From: Lachnospiraceae bacterium
GTDB lineage: Bacteria > Bacillota > Clostridia > Lachnospirales > Lachnospiraceae
Direction of reading: 5' to 3'
Assembly (NCBI GenBank): GCA_015056915.1
Contig: SVFK01000010.1
Location: 1 to 64,000, forward strand
Length of the DNA stretch: 64,000 nucleotides
The translations under genes were made by a program, and so were the position numbers. The notes below the pieces were generated by a model. It made no database searches. It saw only the letters and a list, made by a program, of their open reading frames with translations, and was not told the DNA's origin. This document shows positions 55,516 through 64,000 of the stretch, in pieces (within the stretch, counting starts at the first letter, position 1; each line of letters opens with the position of its first letter).

Positions 55516-56874
55516 TTACTTAATAATCTCTGTCACTCTGACACCGAAGCTTTCTTCAATGACCACGACTTCACCCTTGGCAACAAACTTACCGTTTACC
55601 AATACATCTATCGGTTCACCTGCTATACGCTCCAACTCAATAATAGTGCCCGGTGTAAAGTTAAGAATCTCGGAAATAGACTTCGAAGTACGTCCCAACT
55701 CCACAGTCACTTCCAACGGAACATCCTTAATTATGCCAATATTTTCCTGTCCAATAACATCTGACATGTCGTTGGAGAAATTTTGAAACTGTGCAGGCTG
55801 TATATTTACATTCTGCATGTTCATTTGTGGCATTCCACCCATGGGATTCATCATCATCGGATTCATTCCCATGCCCATACCCATTTGATTCATCATCGGA
55901 TTCATACCCATCTGATTCATCATGGGGTTCATGCCCATTTGGTTCATCATGGGATTCATTCCCGCACCCGACATATCCATTTGCGGCATTCCTATACCAC
56001 CCATGTTCATCTGACCTATATCGGGCTGTCCCATAGGTGCGGAGCCCATTGCATTTCCTGCATCCGCCATCGGTGTCGGTGCAGGCGTGGGTTCAGGTTC
56101 GGGTTCGGGTTCCGGCAAAGTACCCATCTGCGTACTAATAAAGGTATCCACCAGCTTGCGAGCAAATTCTACAGGGTAGAGCTGCATTATCGTACTGTCT
56201 ACCAAATCACCAATCTGCATACGGAATGCAATTTTTACGAAAGTACCACCAAGAAAAGGTGAAATCTCTTCACCACCCTGATATTTGGTCAGATCCCTGA
56301 GTGAAGAATTCGGCGGACTAATATCAATGGTGGTTTTCAACATGGTAGAAAGTGATGTTGCAGAAGAGCCCATCATCTGATTCATCGCTTCCGAAATTGC
56401 GCTCAGATGCAGTTCTCCCAGTTCACCTTCTGTATTGCTGCCATCCCCACCCATCATCAGGTCAGTGATGATTTTGACATCATGCTCCTTTAACACCAGA
56501 ATATTAGTGCCATCCAAGCCTTGTGTATACTTAATTTGAATAAACACACAGGGTCTCTCATAATCATCCAGGAGATTTTCCCATTTAGCAAGAGTAACCA
56601 CAGGAGTCGTAATATTTACTTTTCTGTTTACCAGAGAATATAACGTGGTCGCCGAAGATCCCATACTAATATTGGCAACTTCACCGATTGCATCCTTCTC
56701 CACATCCGACAACAATGCGTCATCATTAGCAACAGAACCTGTATACATTGAATTCTCTACGATTGGCTCTTCAATTGGCTCTTCCGTGTCACCCGGAGTG
56801 TCCGTTATATCTCCGGACAAATCCATGCTGCTTAACAACGCATTTATTTCATCTTGAGATAACATCCCATCCAT
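55516..56874 (-). CDS. fliY: Flagellar motor switch phosphatase FliY
   Basis: The 452-residue protein has an N-terminal CheY-P-binding motif (LSQDEINALLSSM), a CheC-like domain with two ExxN centres (GEVANISMGSSA; SEAMNQMMGSSA), a linker, and a C-terminal FliN domain (about 380-452, VELGRTSKSISEILNFTPG). The linker has a run of Pro-Glu pairs and then a Met-rich stretch of about 85 residues, including three exact GMNPMMNQM copies. It is longer than B. subtilis FliY (about 378) because of this linker. It starts 3 bases after fliM. Confidence 0.95.
   Translation of the reverse strand: MDGMLSQDEINALLSSMDLSGDITDTPGDTEEPIEEPIVENSMYTGSVANDDALLSDVEKDAIGEVANISMGSSATTLYSLVNRKVNITTPVVTLAKWENLLDDYERPCVFIQIKYTQGLDGTNILVLKEHDVKIITDLMMGGDGSNTEGELGELHLSAISEAMNQMMGSSATSLSTMLKTTIDISPPNSSLRDLTKYQGGEEISPFLGGTFVKIAFRMQIGDLVDSTIMQLYPVEFARKLVDTFISTQMGTLPEPEPEPEPTPAPTPMADAGNAMGSAPMGQPDIGQMNMGGIGMPQMDMSGAGMNPMMNQMGMNPMMNQMGMNPMMNQMGMGMGMNPMMMNPMGGMPQMNMQNVNIQPAQFQNFSNDMSDVIGQENIGIIKDVPLEVTVELGRTSKSISEILNFTPGTIIELERIAGEPIDVLVNGKFVAKGEVVVIEESFGVRVTEIIK
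55882..55962 (-). repeat. three tandem 27-base units in fliY (Met-rich linker)
   Basis: Three in-frame 27-base units at 55962-55936, 55935-55909 and 55908-55882 each encode GMNPMMNQM, offset by one codon. They differ at third positions, so they are not freshly duplicated and the peptide sequence appears to be maintained. Confidence 0.85.
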
Positions 56875-56877
56875 TTC

Positions 56878-57858
56878 TTACTCCTCCTCTCTGATAACAG
56901 ATGTAATCCGGACAGCATAAGTATCTTTATTTGCTCCGGGTAAAGCGGTAAACTTTCTTATATTACCGACATATACATCCATATCATTTTCTACCTTTGA
57001 GTCAAGTCGAATACAATCACCTACCTGCAAATTCAGGAAATCGGCTACGGATATCCTGCTCTTTCCAAGGACTGCCTTGATAGGAACATCCACCTTACGA
57101 ATCATCGACTCAATATATTCTTCATAATTCTCATCATGGTTTTCCTGCATTGTGGAGAACCAATATTTTGTATTCAGCTTGTCCATAACATCTTCCAATG
57201 TGAAGAACGGAAGACAAATATTTACAAAGCCTTCTACATCCCCTATTTTCATATTCAGCGTTACAATCGCTATCATGTCATTGGGTGCAATCACCTGCGC
57301 AAACTGCGGATTGGTCTCCAGACGGCTTAACACCGGTGATATGTCTATTACATTTCTCCAAGGGTCTCTTAAAAGCTGTGTAAACATAACGAGAACCTTT
57401 TCAATAATAATAAGCTCTATTTCTGAAAATTCTCTGTTCTTTTCCAAAGGAACACCGGTACCACCCAGCATTCTGTCCAGCATGGCATATCCAAGGTTGG
57501 TAGCCAGATCTATGATAATCGAACCGTTCAGCGGCGCAAAATTTATGATGCCAAGGACAACCGGATTGGATAAGGCATTCGTGAATTCACTGAAGGTTAC
57601 CGTCTCAGAGCTTGCAACCGATACCTGCACATTTTTTCGCAAATATACCGGCAGGTTGGTAGAAATCAATCTTCCATAATGCTCGAAGATGATTTCCAGA
57701 GTTCTTAAATGCTCCTTAGAGAACTTTGTAGGGCGGCTGAAATCATAGTTTTTAACTTGTCTTTCTTCGCTCCCCTGCATCTCATCAACGTCTATTTCAC
57801 CGGAAGACAATGCGGCCAGCAGGTTGTCTATTTCGTTTTGTGAAAGGACCTCGCCCAC
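56878..57858 (-). CDS. fliM: Flagellar motor switch protein FliM
   Basis: The 326-residue C-ring protein has an N-terminal CheY-binding helix (LSQNEIDNLLAAL), the middle CheC-like domain (NYDFSRPTKFSKEHLRTLE onward; GGTGVPLEKNREFSEIE), and the C-terminal SpoA domain (ISVADFLNLQVGDCIRLD). The start is GTG at 57858 with AGGAGG 9 bases upstream. It precedes fliY by 3 bases. Confidence 0.97.
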   Translation of the reverse strand: MGEVLSQNEIDNLLAALSSGEIDVDEMQGSEERQVKNYDFSRPTKFSKEHLRTLEIIFEHYGRLISTNLPVYLRKNVQVSVASSETVTFSEFTNALSNPVVLGIINFAPLNGSIIIDLATNLGYAMLDRMLGGTGVPLEKNREFSEIELIIIEKVLVMFTQLLRDPWRNVIDISPVLSRLETNPQFAQVIAPNDMIAIVTLNMKIGDVEGFVNICLPFFTLEDVMDKLNTKYWFSTMQENHDENYEEYIESMIRKVDVPIKAVLGKSRISVADFLNLQVGDCIRLDSKVENDMDVYVGNIRKFTALPGANKDTYAVRITSVIREEE

Positions 57859-57895
57859 GAAAGCTCACCTCCTATTGCTGTATCATTTTCTGTCA

Positions 57896-58405
57896 CTAGC
57901 CAATCTTCACATCGCTGATGGAGACATTATAAATAAAATCAGACTGGAACAATTCCTGTACCTCTGCAAGCATTTCTGCTTTCAGCCCTTCAGAATCATT
58001 GCGACATTCGAACTCAGTGTGCGTGGATACCACATCACTGATGGCACTCTTAATGAGCTGCTCATAGTCCGAGATAGTTGCGCTGTAGGTCTCATAATCC
58101 TCATGCTTGGTATTCATGGATAAGGTGACATTGAACATCATGTACTTTTGGGTACCTCCATCCATTACCAAGGGCACTGTCAAGGAACCAGTAAGGTTCA
58201 GTACCTGTGTGTCTGCAAGAGAGATAATTTCCTCTTCCACTTCTCCGGGAACCGTTAATTCAAGATTCAATGCAGTTGCAATATTCGTTACCAACTCTGC
58301 AGTCTTTTTATTCGTCCCCATCACACTGAACATCATAACGCTTGTCAGTATAATATTTACAATCAATAATGCCAGAATCACTATAGTCAACAGATTCTTC
58401 TTCAT
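57896..58405 (-). CDS. fliL: Flagellar basal body-associated protein FliL
   Basis: The 169-residue protein has one N-terminal helix (about 5-29) and an outside domain containing VLNLTGSLTVPLVMDGG and a C-terminal QELFQSDFIYNVSISDVKIG. FliL surrounds the stator. It lies between motB and fliM with 46- and 37-base gaps; AGAGGA precedes the ATG. Confidence 0.92.
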   Translation of the reverse strand: MKKNLLTIVILALLIVNIILTSVMMFSVMGTNKKTAELVTNIATALNLELTVPGEVEEEIISLADTQVLNLTGSLTVPLVMDGGTQKYMMFNVTLSMNTKHEDYETYSATISDYEQLIKSAISDVVSTHTEFECRNDSEGLKAEMLAEVQELFQSDFIYNVSISDVKIG

Positions 58406-58451
58406 AACATCCTCTTTCCGGCTTAAACTTAAGCCTATTCATTCAATACCG

Positions 58452-59273
58452 CTAGGACGGATTGTATATTCTGATTTCTACTCTTCTGTTTTTGCTCCTG
58501 CCCTCTATGGTGGAATTGTCAGCTATTGGCATTCTGTCACCCATTCCGGCATGCTTTAGCATCAAGGGATCAAGTGATGTGTTTTCAACCAGATAATAGA
58601 ATACTGATAAGGCTCTGGCACTGCTCAGCTCTTCATTGCTGGCAAAACGAGCACTGTTGATAGGCACATTGTCTGTATGACCTTCTATCTCAATCGTTGT
58701 ATTCTCCCCATAACGCTCCAGAATCACACCGGCCTTATCCAACACAACCAGTGAATTCTGCTTCAATTCCGACTTGCCTGACTCAAACAAGAGCGCCCCC
58801 TTCATGGTTAACTGCACATATTGTGCTGTGAAATTGACTTCTATTTGTTCACTCATGCCGCTCTCATTTACAGCTTCCTGTACCAGTTCAGCCAAAAGCT
58901 CGTTATTCTTAAGTTTTTGCTCCTCCAACACCTCTTCAATGCTCTCGGGATTTTTCTCGAATTCCTCCAGCTTCTCTCCGTCCGTTTCGCTGTCTGCTGT
59001 CTTGCCGGTACTATTTATGTATTCGTCCAGCTCATTCAACTGACTGACACCGTGGCTCATCAATACACCTTCACCGATTGCTGTAGCTCCGGATTCAAAA
59101 ATACTAAAGGTATTATTTAACGATGCAACCAGCTCGTTATACTTTGCTTCATCAACAGAAGACATGGAAAACAGTAGTACAAAGAAGCAAAGCAACAGAT
59201 TCATCAAATCACTAAACGTGTTCATCCATGCCGGCGAACCTTTTGGTGGTTCCTCCTCTACTCTTCTTGGCAC
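58452..59273 (-). CDS. motB: Flagellar motor stator protein MotB
   Basis: The 273-residue stator subunit has the proton-binding Asp22 in FSDLMNLLLCFFVLLFS and a C-terminal OmpA-like peptidoglycan-binding domain (IEGHTDNVPINSARFASNEELSSARALS shown partly: GHTDNVPINS, NEELSSARAL). The start is GTG at 59273, overlapping the motA stop by 1 base (TAGTG). Asp and no Na-type plug features are visible, so the coupling ion is probably H+. Confidence 0.95.
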   Translation of the reverse strand: MPRRVEEEPPKGSPAWMNTFSDLMNLLLCFFVLLFSMSSVDEAKYNELVASLNNTFSIFESGATAIGEGVLMSHGVSQLNELDEYINSTGKTADSETDGEKLEEFEKNPESIEEVLEEQKLKNNELLAELVQEAVNESGMSEQIEVNFTAQYVQLTMKGALLFESGKSELKQNSLVVLDKAGVILERYGENTTIEIEGHTDNVPINSARFASNEELSSARALSVFYYLVENTSLDPLMLKHAGMGDRMPIADNSTIEGRSKNRRVEIRIYNPS

Positions 59274-60061
59274 TACTCTTCACCCCCCGCCTCTTCAGGG
59301 TTCTCTCTATCCTTGGGTGCAAGGAAGGATTTTAATTTTTCTTCGATAACTCGGGGATTCTCACCCGCCTGAATCGATAAAAGTCCCTCAATCATAACTT
59401 CCTTCTGCATCATTTCACTTGCATTATCCATCTTCAATTTGCTGGCAACCGGCGCACATATCCAGTTTGCCAACAAGGAACCATACAGGGTCGTTATCAA
59501 TGCAACCGCCATGGAAGGTCCGATACTGGAAGGGTCTTCCATGTTGTACAACATGTTTACCAGACCTACCAACGTACCAATCATACCCCACGCAGGACCC
59601 ATGGTTCCAAGAGTATCCCAGAAACCAATCAGCTTCTTATGACGACCCTCCACGCTTACCAGCTCTGTCTCCATAATGGCACGCACCAACTCCGGATCAG
59701 TACCGTCTACAATCAAAAGGATACCTTTTCGTAAAAATGGCTCGTCCAAATCCGCCGCTGCTTCTTCCAGGGACAATAAGCCCTCCTTACGTGCAACATT
59801 GGACAGCTCTATAATCTTTTTAATCATCTCGGATGTATTAAATGACGGAACCTTAAATACCAGCAAAAAGCTCTTTAAACCTGCCAAAAAATCCTGCAAA
59901 CTATAGGATGCAAGGGTTGCTGCAAAGGAACCGCCAAACGTAATAATGGCAGACGGTGCGTCAATATAATAAAGGAAACCATCAAGGCCTGCATTATCAA
60001 TAATACCGTATACAAGCATTACAAGTCCGATAACAATACCCAATAATGATGCTATATCCAC
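59273..60061 (-). CDS. motA: Flagellar motor stator protein MotA
   Basis: The 262-residue stator subunit has four helices (about 1-20, 30-50, 145-170, 175-200), the conserved GPAWGMIGTLVGLVNML segment and a cytoplasmic loop between helices 2 and 3. The GTG at 60061 is preferred because AGGTG lies 6 bases before it; a GTG three codons earlier has no site. The C-terminus is acidic. It is followed at once by motB. Confidence 0.95.
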   Translation of the reverse strand: MDIASLLGIVIGLVMLVYGIIDNAGLDGFLYYIDAPSAIITFGGSFAATLASYSLQDFLAGLKSFLLVFKVPSFNTSEMIKKIIELSNVARKEGLLSLEEAAADLDEPFLRKGILLIVDGTDPELVRAIMETELVSVEGRHKKLIGFWDTLGTMGPAWGMIGTLVGLVNMLYNMEDPSSIGPSMAVALITTLYGSLLANWICAPVASKLKMDNASEMMQKEVMIEGLLSIQAGENPRVIEEKLKSFLAPKDRENPEEAGGEE

Positions 60062-60093
60062 AAAAATCACCTAACATTCTGCAATTTTTAGAA

Positions 60094-60279
60094 TTATTCT
60101 GCAAAAATATCCTTTCTATACAATTTTACAAGATTTTTTATCTCTTGTCTACTTTCTTTTACAATTATTTTTCTCCCTGTAGTCAGAGTGATAACCGTAT
60201 CCGGTGTTTCCTCCACCACTTCAAATAAGTGTGGATTTACAAGGATTTTTACCCCATTAATTTTGGTCACTTCAATCAT
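60094..60279 (-). CDS. flbD: FlbD family flagellar protein
   Basis: The 61-residue protein matches the short FlbD family seen in clostridial and spirochaete fla operons (MIEVTKINGVKILVNPHLFE; GRKIIVKESRQEI). The biochemical role is unknown. GAGG precedes the ATG. It lies between flgE and motA as in other Firmicutes. Confidence 0.92.
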   Translation of the reverse strand: MIEVTKINGVKILVNPHLFEVVEETPDTVITLTTGRKIIVKESRQEIKNLVKLYRKDIFAE

Positions 60280-60306
60280 CTATGCGTTCCTCTTTTAATG
60301 CATATT

Positions 60307-60333
60307 AGGGACAGGAAAAAACTTCCTGCCCCT
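60307..60333 (-). other. flgE-flbD intergenic hairpin
   Basis: On the minus strand AGGGGCAGGAA and TTCCTGTCCCT form an 11-base-pair stem with one G-U pair and a 5-base loop. No T-run follows. It could mark an mRNA processing or stability point after the highly expressed hook gene. Confidence 0.55.
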
Positions 60334-60350
60334 ATGTATATTTGTGCAAA

Positions 60351-62117
60351 TTATCTCTTCAAATTGGTTAATTCTTCCAGCAACGTATCGGACACGGTAA
60401 TAATACGGCTGTTTGCCTGGAAACCACGCTGTGTGGTAATCATTTCCGTAAACTCTGCGGATAAGTCTACATTACTCATTTCCAGCTGACCGGTAGACAT
60501 ATATCCACCGTTTGCAGTAACATCCTCTCCGATGCCGTCAAATTCACCGGAGTTTAAGGTTGCAGAATACAGATTATCACCTGCTTTTTCCAGACCGGAA
60601 GCATTAGCAAAATTAGCCGTTGCAATCTGTCCCAAAAGCTTGGTCATACCATTATCGTAGCTAGCATAAATCATACCATCCTGCTGAACGGACACGCCAA
60701 TCATTTCACCGAGACGGCGTCCTGCACCTAATCCGTCAAAATCACCGCTGGTAGCACCAATGGTGGAAGTGCCCTTGTTGTCGAACATGCTGATTTCAGA
60801 CAAATCAATTTCTATGTCGGAGAAATTACCGTCACCCACACCTGCTGTGTAGAGCTTTAAGGAAAGAGATGTCAGGTCAGCCTGTCCGTTAATACCGGCA
60901 AAGATACCTGTTGCAGGATCAAAGCTTACCTTTACACCTTCATAATAACGTCCGGAGGTATCAAAGCTGGTATTATCCGTTGACAAAGCTCCAATAAAGG
61001 TAGGAAGAGCTTCCGCATCATCAGGTCCTTCACTCTGAAGAGTTACCAGCATATCACTGATAGACAACTCATTGACAACAACATCCGTATCCGGATCTGT
61101 TATGGTGACGCGGAGATTTAAGAATTCCTCTGTCGAGCCTTCATATCCATATGCCTGAGCAATGTTATCCAGCTGCTCCTGTACGGTCTGTCCGGTGGTG
61201 GCATCAGCCACTTCATCTCCTGCCTTCAACGCACCACCGTCTATAATCCGATTTAAATCAGCAACTACAGTACCATTCCTTGTCAAGGTCTTGCCGTCTG
61301 CGCTCCACTCATAATTTACAGCATCAAAGCTTACCTTTCCCGCGATATCCTGCACAGCATTATCACCAAATACCGGAGCTCCGCTGGTAGTGGTCAGATC
61401 CACCTCTTGTCCGGTTGAATCCAGAATTCTATCTAATTCCAGACTGTATTCATTGGTATCATTAGACTGCTTGAATACAAATTTTGCAGTATAGCTGTAA
61501 CCTAAAGAATCGAAGAAATTAAGGTTAACCACTTTACCGTTTGCACTAGTGACATCCGTGTCATTTTTATCAAGAATACCTGACAAATATGCCTGTGATG
61601 TAGCCTCCGGAGGATAGGTCATATTGGCAGCACTCATGATACGAAGTGCTGTTACAGTATTCTGTCTAACTTCTCCGGTAGCCTCATCCACTCCCCATCC
61701 CATTACATTATAGCCTGTACTGGTCATTGCCAGATTACCGCTGCCATCCACGTAAAAGGAACCGTCACGGGTAAAGAAATTTTCAGAACCGTTGTTAACA
61801 ACAAAGAAATTCTCTCCGGTAATCATAATATCAAAAGGGTTACCGGTAGCCTGACTTGCACCCTGTGTAGTAATATTTACGTTAATCGCTCCTGCCTTTA
61901 CACCCAGACCAATCTGCTTCGCATTGGTACCACCTGTACCTAATGTCGAATTAGGACCACTGGATTTCTGTGTGGTCTGGCTCATCAATTCACTGAAGGT
62001 CATGGAGCTGGATTTGAATGCTACTGTATTTACATTCGCAATATTATTACCGATTACATCCATTTTGGTCTGGTGTGTCTTAAGTCCTGCAACACCAGAA
62101 TACAATGATCTCATCAT
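60351..62117 (-). CDS. flgE: Flagellar hook protein FlgE
   Basis: The 588-residue hook subunit has the N-terminal rod-type motif MMRSLYSGVAGLKTHQTKMD with VIGNNIANVNTVAFKSS, a large variable middle (about 120-500) and the C-terminal helix LSAEFTEMITTQRGFQANSR. It is longer than Salmonella FlgE (403) but usual for clostridia. GGAGG lies 10 bases before the ATG. flgD, which caps the growing hook, is two genes upstream. Confidence 0.96.
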   Translation of the reverse strand: MMRSLYSGVAGLKTHQTKMDVIGNNIANVNTVAFKSSSMTFSELMSQTTQKSSGPNSTLGTGGTNAKQIGLGVKAGAINVNITTQGASQATGNPFDIMITGENFFVVNNGSENFFTRDGSFYVDGSGNLAMTSTGYNVMGWGVDEATGEVRQNTVTALRIMSAANMTYPPEATSQAYLSGILDKNDTDVTSANGKVVNLNFFDSLGYSYTAKFVFKQSNDTNEYSLELDRILDSTGQEVDLTTTSGAPVFGDNAVQDIAGKVSFDAVNYEWSADGKTLTRNGTVVADLNRIIDGGALKAGDEVADATTGQTVQEQLDNIAQAYGYEGSTEEFLNLRVTITDPDTDVVVNELSISDMLVTLQSEGPDDAEALPTFIGALSTDNTSFDTSGRYYEGVKVSFDPATGIFAGINGQADLTSLSLKLYTAGVGDGNFSDIEIDLSEISMFDNKGTSTIGATSGDFDGLGAGRRLGEMIGVSVQQDGMIYASYDNGMTKLLGQIATANFANASGLEKAGDNLYSATLNSGEFDGIGEDVTANGGYMSTGQLEMSNVDLSAEFTEMITTQRGFQANSRIITVSDTLLEELTNLKR

Positions 62118-62195
62118 AACTTTTGTTCCTCCTATACTTAACGGAACCGTCTTCCCTCTGTCAGTCAGGAAGCAAAACCTCCATTCAGGTCCGGT

Positions 62196-62615
62196 TTACA
62201 TGATTACAGCTCCGTTTATATTTGTAAAAACATTATCATTGGTTTCTGTACTGTCCATTGCGGTTACCACAGTGTGATTGGGTATATTTACAATAAATGC
62301 CAATTCATCCACAATGACCAGTGAATCCTTGATTCCCTTTTGTTCTGCCTTTTGGGCTCCGTCCTTCAAGCGTTCCAACTGCTCATTACTGAGTTCGATA
62401 TTGCGATCCGCAAGTCTGACCGACGCATGCTTGGAAAATTTTAATTCTCCTGCCTGTCCTATAGTACCATGTTGCAGAGCCTTACTCTGTAACACCTGTC
62501 CAAAGGACATTCCCGCTTCGTTGGTAGCACTGCTTGTCTTTTGCTGTTTACTCAGATATTGGTCAGCCAGCTGGTCGATTGAAAGGAATCCAGTTTTCTG
62601 AATATCCATATTCAT
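62196..62615 (-). CDS. TIGR02530-family flagellar operon protein
   Basis: The 139-residue protein has a disordered N-terminus and a conserved C-terminal block (FSKHASVRLADRNIELS, QKGIKDSLVIVDELAFIVN, HTVVTAMD) of the TIGR02530 flagellar family, always found between flgD and flgE. The role is unknown; a link to hook assembly is inferred from position. AGGAG precedes either of two ATGs (62615 or 62609). Confidence 0.9.
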   Translation of the reverse strand: MNMDIQKTGFLSIDQLADQYLSKQQKTSSATNEAGMSFGQVLQSKALQHGTIGQAGELKFSKHASVRLADRNIELSNEQLERLKDGAQKAEQKGIKDSLVIVDELAFIVNIPNHTVVTAMDSTETNDNVFTNINGAVIM

Positions 62616-62643
62616 CCCGCTCCTGTATCCATACTACCTGTGT

Positions 62644-63333
62644 TTACTCGTCATTGTTTTGGTTCTGGTTGTTTTCGTCCTGGTTACTTTCCTCAGCGGC
62701 TTTTCTTACTTCCTGCAGCTTCTCAATATACTTATTGAGGTTATTAACAACATCAGTTGCTACAAACTGCTTTTCGTAATCAGACATCTCGTTGTAAATC
62801 TTCTCTAACTTATCAATGTCTGATGCATCCGACAAATCAATACCGTTAACGTTAGGAAGCTTATTCATTGCCACTATGAAATCATACGCCTTATTGTATG
62901 CATCCAGATACTCTTTGTCCGCTACCGTATCCAAATCTTCCAGTGAATACAGCTGTTCATCAATGGATAAGTATGCCTTGCCGTTCTCATACACTACATA
63001 ATCCACTTTACCCTGTACCAGCTTGGTCTCGCCTGATGAGGTTGTGGTCTTGATGTAAACTTCTTCTCCCACCAATGAGCTTGCACGCTGTAAATCCATA
63101 CTGCCTGCCATATTCTGCATCTGCTCAACCTGAGAGAACTGTGCATACTGTGATATGTACTCTGTGTTAGAAGTCGGCTGTAAGGGATCCTGATACTTCA
63201 TCTGTGCTACCAGAAGTTGTAAGAACGCCTCCTTATCCATGCTGTCATTGCCCGTTTTGGAAGTATTTTTTAAAGAATTCTGGGAAGTAGTTTCTACCAC
63301 CTTGCCATTCTCAATGGGTGCAACAAGTGCCAT
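62644..63333 (-). CDS. flgD: Flagellar hook capping protein FlgD
   Basis: The 229-residue protein caps and guides hook polymerisation. The N-terminal motif MDKEAFLQLLVAQMKYQDPL is conserved. A middle region (YVVYENGKAYLSIDEQLY) is followed by a helical C-terminal part and an Asn/Glu/Gln-rich tail (EESNQDENNQNQNNDE). It lacks the usual FlgD Ig-like domain; in this lineage a helical replacement is seen. The ATG at 63333 has AGGAG 8 bases upstream. Confidence 0.93.
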   Translation of the reverse strand: MALVAPIENGKVVETTSQNSLKNTSKTGNDSMDKEAFLQLLVAQMKYQDPLQPTSNTEYISQYAQFSQVEQMQNMAGSMDLQRASSLVGEEVYIKTTTSSGETKLVQGKVDYVVYENGKAYLSIDEQLYSLEDLDTVADKEYLDAYNKAYDFIVAMNKLPNVNGIDLSDASDIDKLEKIYNEMSDYEKQFVATDVVNNLNKYIEKLQEVRKAAEESNQDENNQNQNNDE

Positions 63334-63350
63334 ATCCTTCACTCCTTTCC

Positions 63351-64000
63351 TTATGCGGTGTAATCCACCGTATTGCCGTTAGCAGTCATCATATCAGCTG
63401 CCAACATTTCTTCCTCAGTCATGTCTGCCATATCTTCCATGCCCAAAGAAGCATTCAAATTAATTCTTCGAGGTCTTCCTTTTCTTGTCATTTCTTCCTG
63501 TTGTCTGCCTCGACCCTGCTCAAGATTACTCTCAAATTGATGTGTCTGTACCGTAACTTCGATTGCTTCTACCTTAACACCCTGCTCAGCAAAGCTTTCC
63601 TTCAACTGAACCATCTGGCTCTCCAGTGCCGCCTTAACCGCTTCATTTTCTGTAATGAAGTTGGCCGTAAGCACGCCGCCCTTGGAGGCAACCTGCACCT
63701 GAAGTGTACCGAGACTTGCGGGATGAAGCTGCATCTCCAGACTGGAAGTGTCAGCCTTAACCTGAATCTTCATGTAGTCCATAATCTGACGCATGATATT
63801 TTCGGTATTTTCATTCCATACAGAGGTGCTCTCACCAAGCTGCTGCAATTCAGAAGTGAAGTTATCTGTTTTTACATTCTGTAAAAGCAGATTACCCGGC
63901 TGTTCCTTCGCATTGTCTGTATGCTGCTCATTACCGCCATCCGAATTGGTCTGATTTGTAGGATTCTCCTCAGTATCTACCACGGTCTTTTCTGCTGCTA
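63351..64000 (-). CDS. fliK: Flagellar hook-length control protein FliK (5' end outside window)
   Basis: The C-terminal 216 residues or so are present and the frame stays open to the right edge; a GTG at 63983 has no ribosome site, so the gene is partial. The FliK C-terminal domain is visible: IMRQIMDYMKIQVKADTSSLEMQLHPASLG split at LGTLQVQVASKGG and VKAALESQMVQLKESFAEQG. FliK measures hook length and signals FlhB. A Met/Glu-rich tail follows. Gap to flgD is 17 bases. Confidence 0.9.
   Translation of the reverse strand, partial: AAEKTVVDTEENPTNQTNSDGGNEQHTDNAKEQPGNLLLQNVKTDNFTSELQQLGESTSVWNENTENIMRQIMDYMKIQVKADTSSLEMQLHPASLGTLQVQVASKGGVLTANFITENEAVKAALESQMVQLKESFAEQGVKVEAIEVTVQTHQFESNLEQGRGRQQEEMTRKGRPRRINLNASLGMEDMADMTEEEMLAADMMTANGNTVDYTA

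Noticed and set aside
55882-55962. CRISPR-like or satellite repeat
   Set aside because: The 27-base units are contiguous, in frame and inside fliY; they encode a peptide repeat without spacers.

Overview
The window looks like chromosome of a motile, anaerobic, Gram-positive Clostridia, most likely a Lachnospiraceae member (Roseburia/Butyrivibrio-like; the genus cannot be fixed from sequence alone). The reasons are a single long fla/che operon of the Firmicutes type (TIGR02530 protein, flbD, fliY, cheC/cheD, flhF/flhG, a SigD-type sigma factor, FapA, DUF6115), a tmRNA tag of clostridial type, several lipoprotein solute-binding proteins, a ferredoxin-type aldo/keto reductase, and strong Shine-Dalgarno sequences. 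I see no insertion sequence, phage, CRISPR array, rRNA or tRNA.

Layout. 1-3400 (minus strand) is the trans-translation/RNA decay block secG, rnr, smpB, ssrA. 3400-9420 (minus) is the oppBCDFA peptide importer, whose binding protein looks circularly permuted. 9763-13894 (minus) is the lower-glycolysis cluster gpmI, aldo/keto reductase, eno. 13939-19132 (plus) holds a cation-diffusion-facilitator gene and then a heterodimeric ABC exporter. The exporter is preceded by a previously uncalled 27-codon leader ORF and an intrinsic terminator that can form mutually exclusive RNA structures, as in ribosome-mediated attenuation; this is the most interesting regulatory locus here. 19189-20677 carries thiamine pyrophosphokinase (minus) and a YgjP-type metallopeptidase (plus).

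20765-30225 (minus) is an unusual six-gene cluster: two large paralogous solute-binding lipoproteins, two sugar-type ABC permeases, an HlyD-type adaptor and a truncated MacB-core-like membrane protein, with no ATPase gene. It is the best candidate for an undescribed transport system. 30446-35196 (plus) carries a very large two-module membrane glycosyltransferase (GT39/PMT C-terminal half) and a GH51 alpha-L-arabinofuranosidase, pointing to plant glycan use.

35300-37264 (minus) is rpsB-tsf. 37271-64000 (minus) is the fla/che operon, from fliK (cut by the window edge) through hook, motor, switch, export and chemotaxis genes to the sigma factor, FapA, DUF6115 and a small MltG-like membrane protein. 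It ends at a terminator that overlaps the rpsB promoter. The genes are tightly packed, often overlapping by 1-4 bases, so the motility machinery is probably one polycistronic unit whose promoter lies beyond the right edge.
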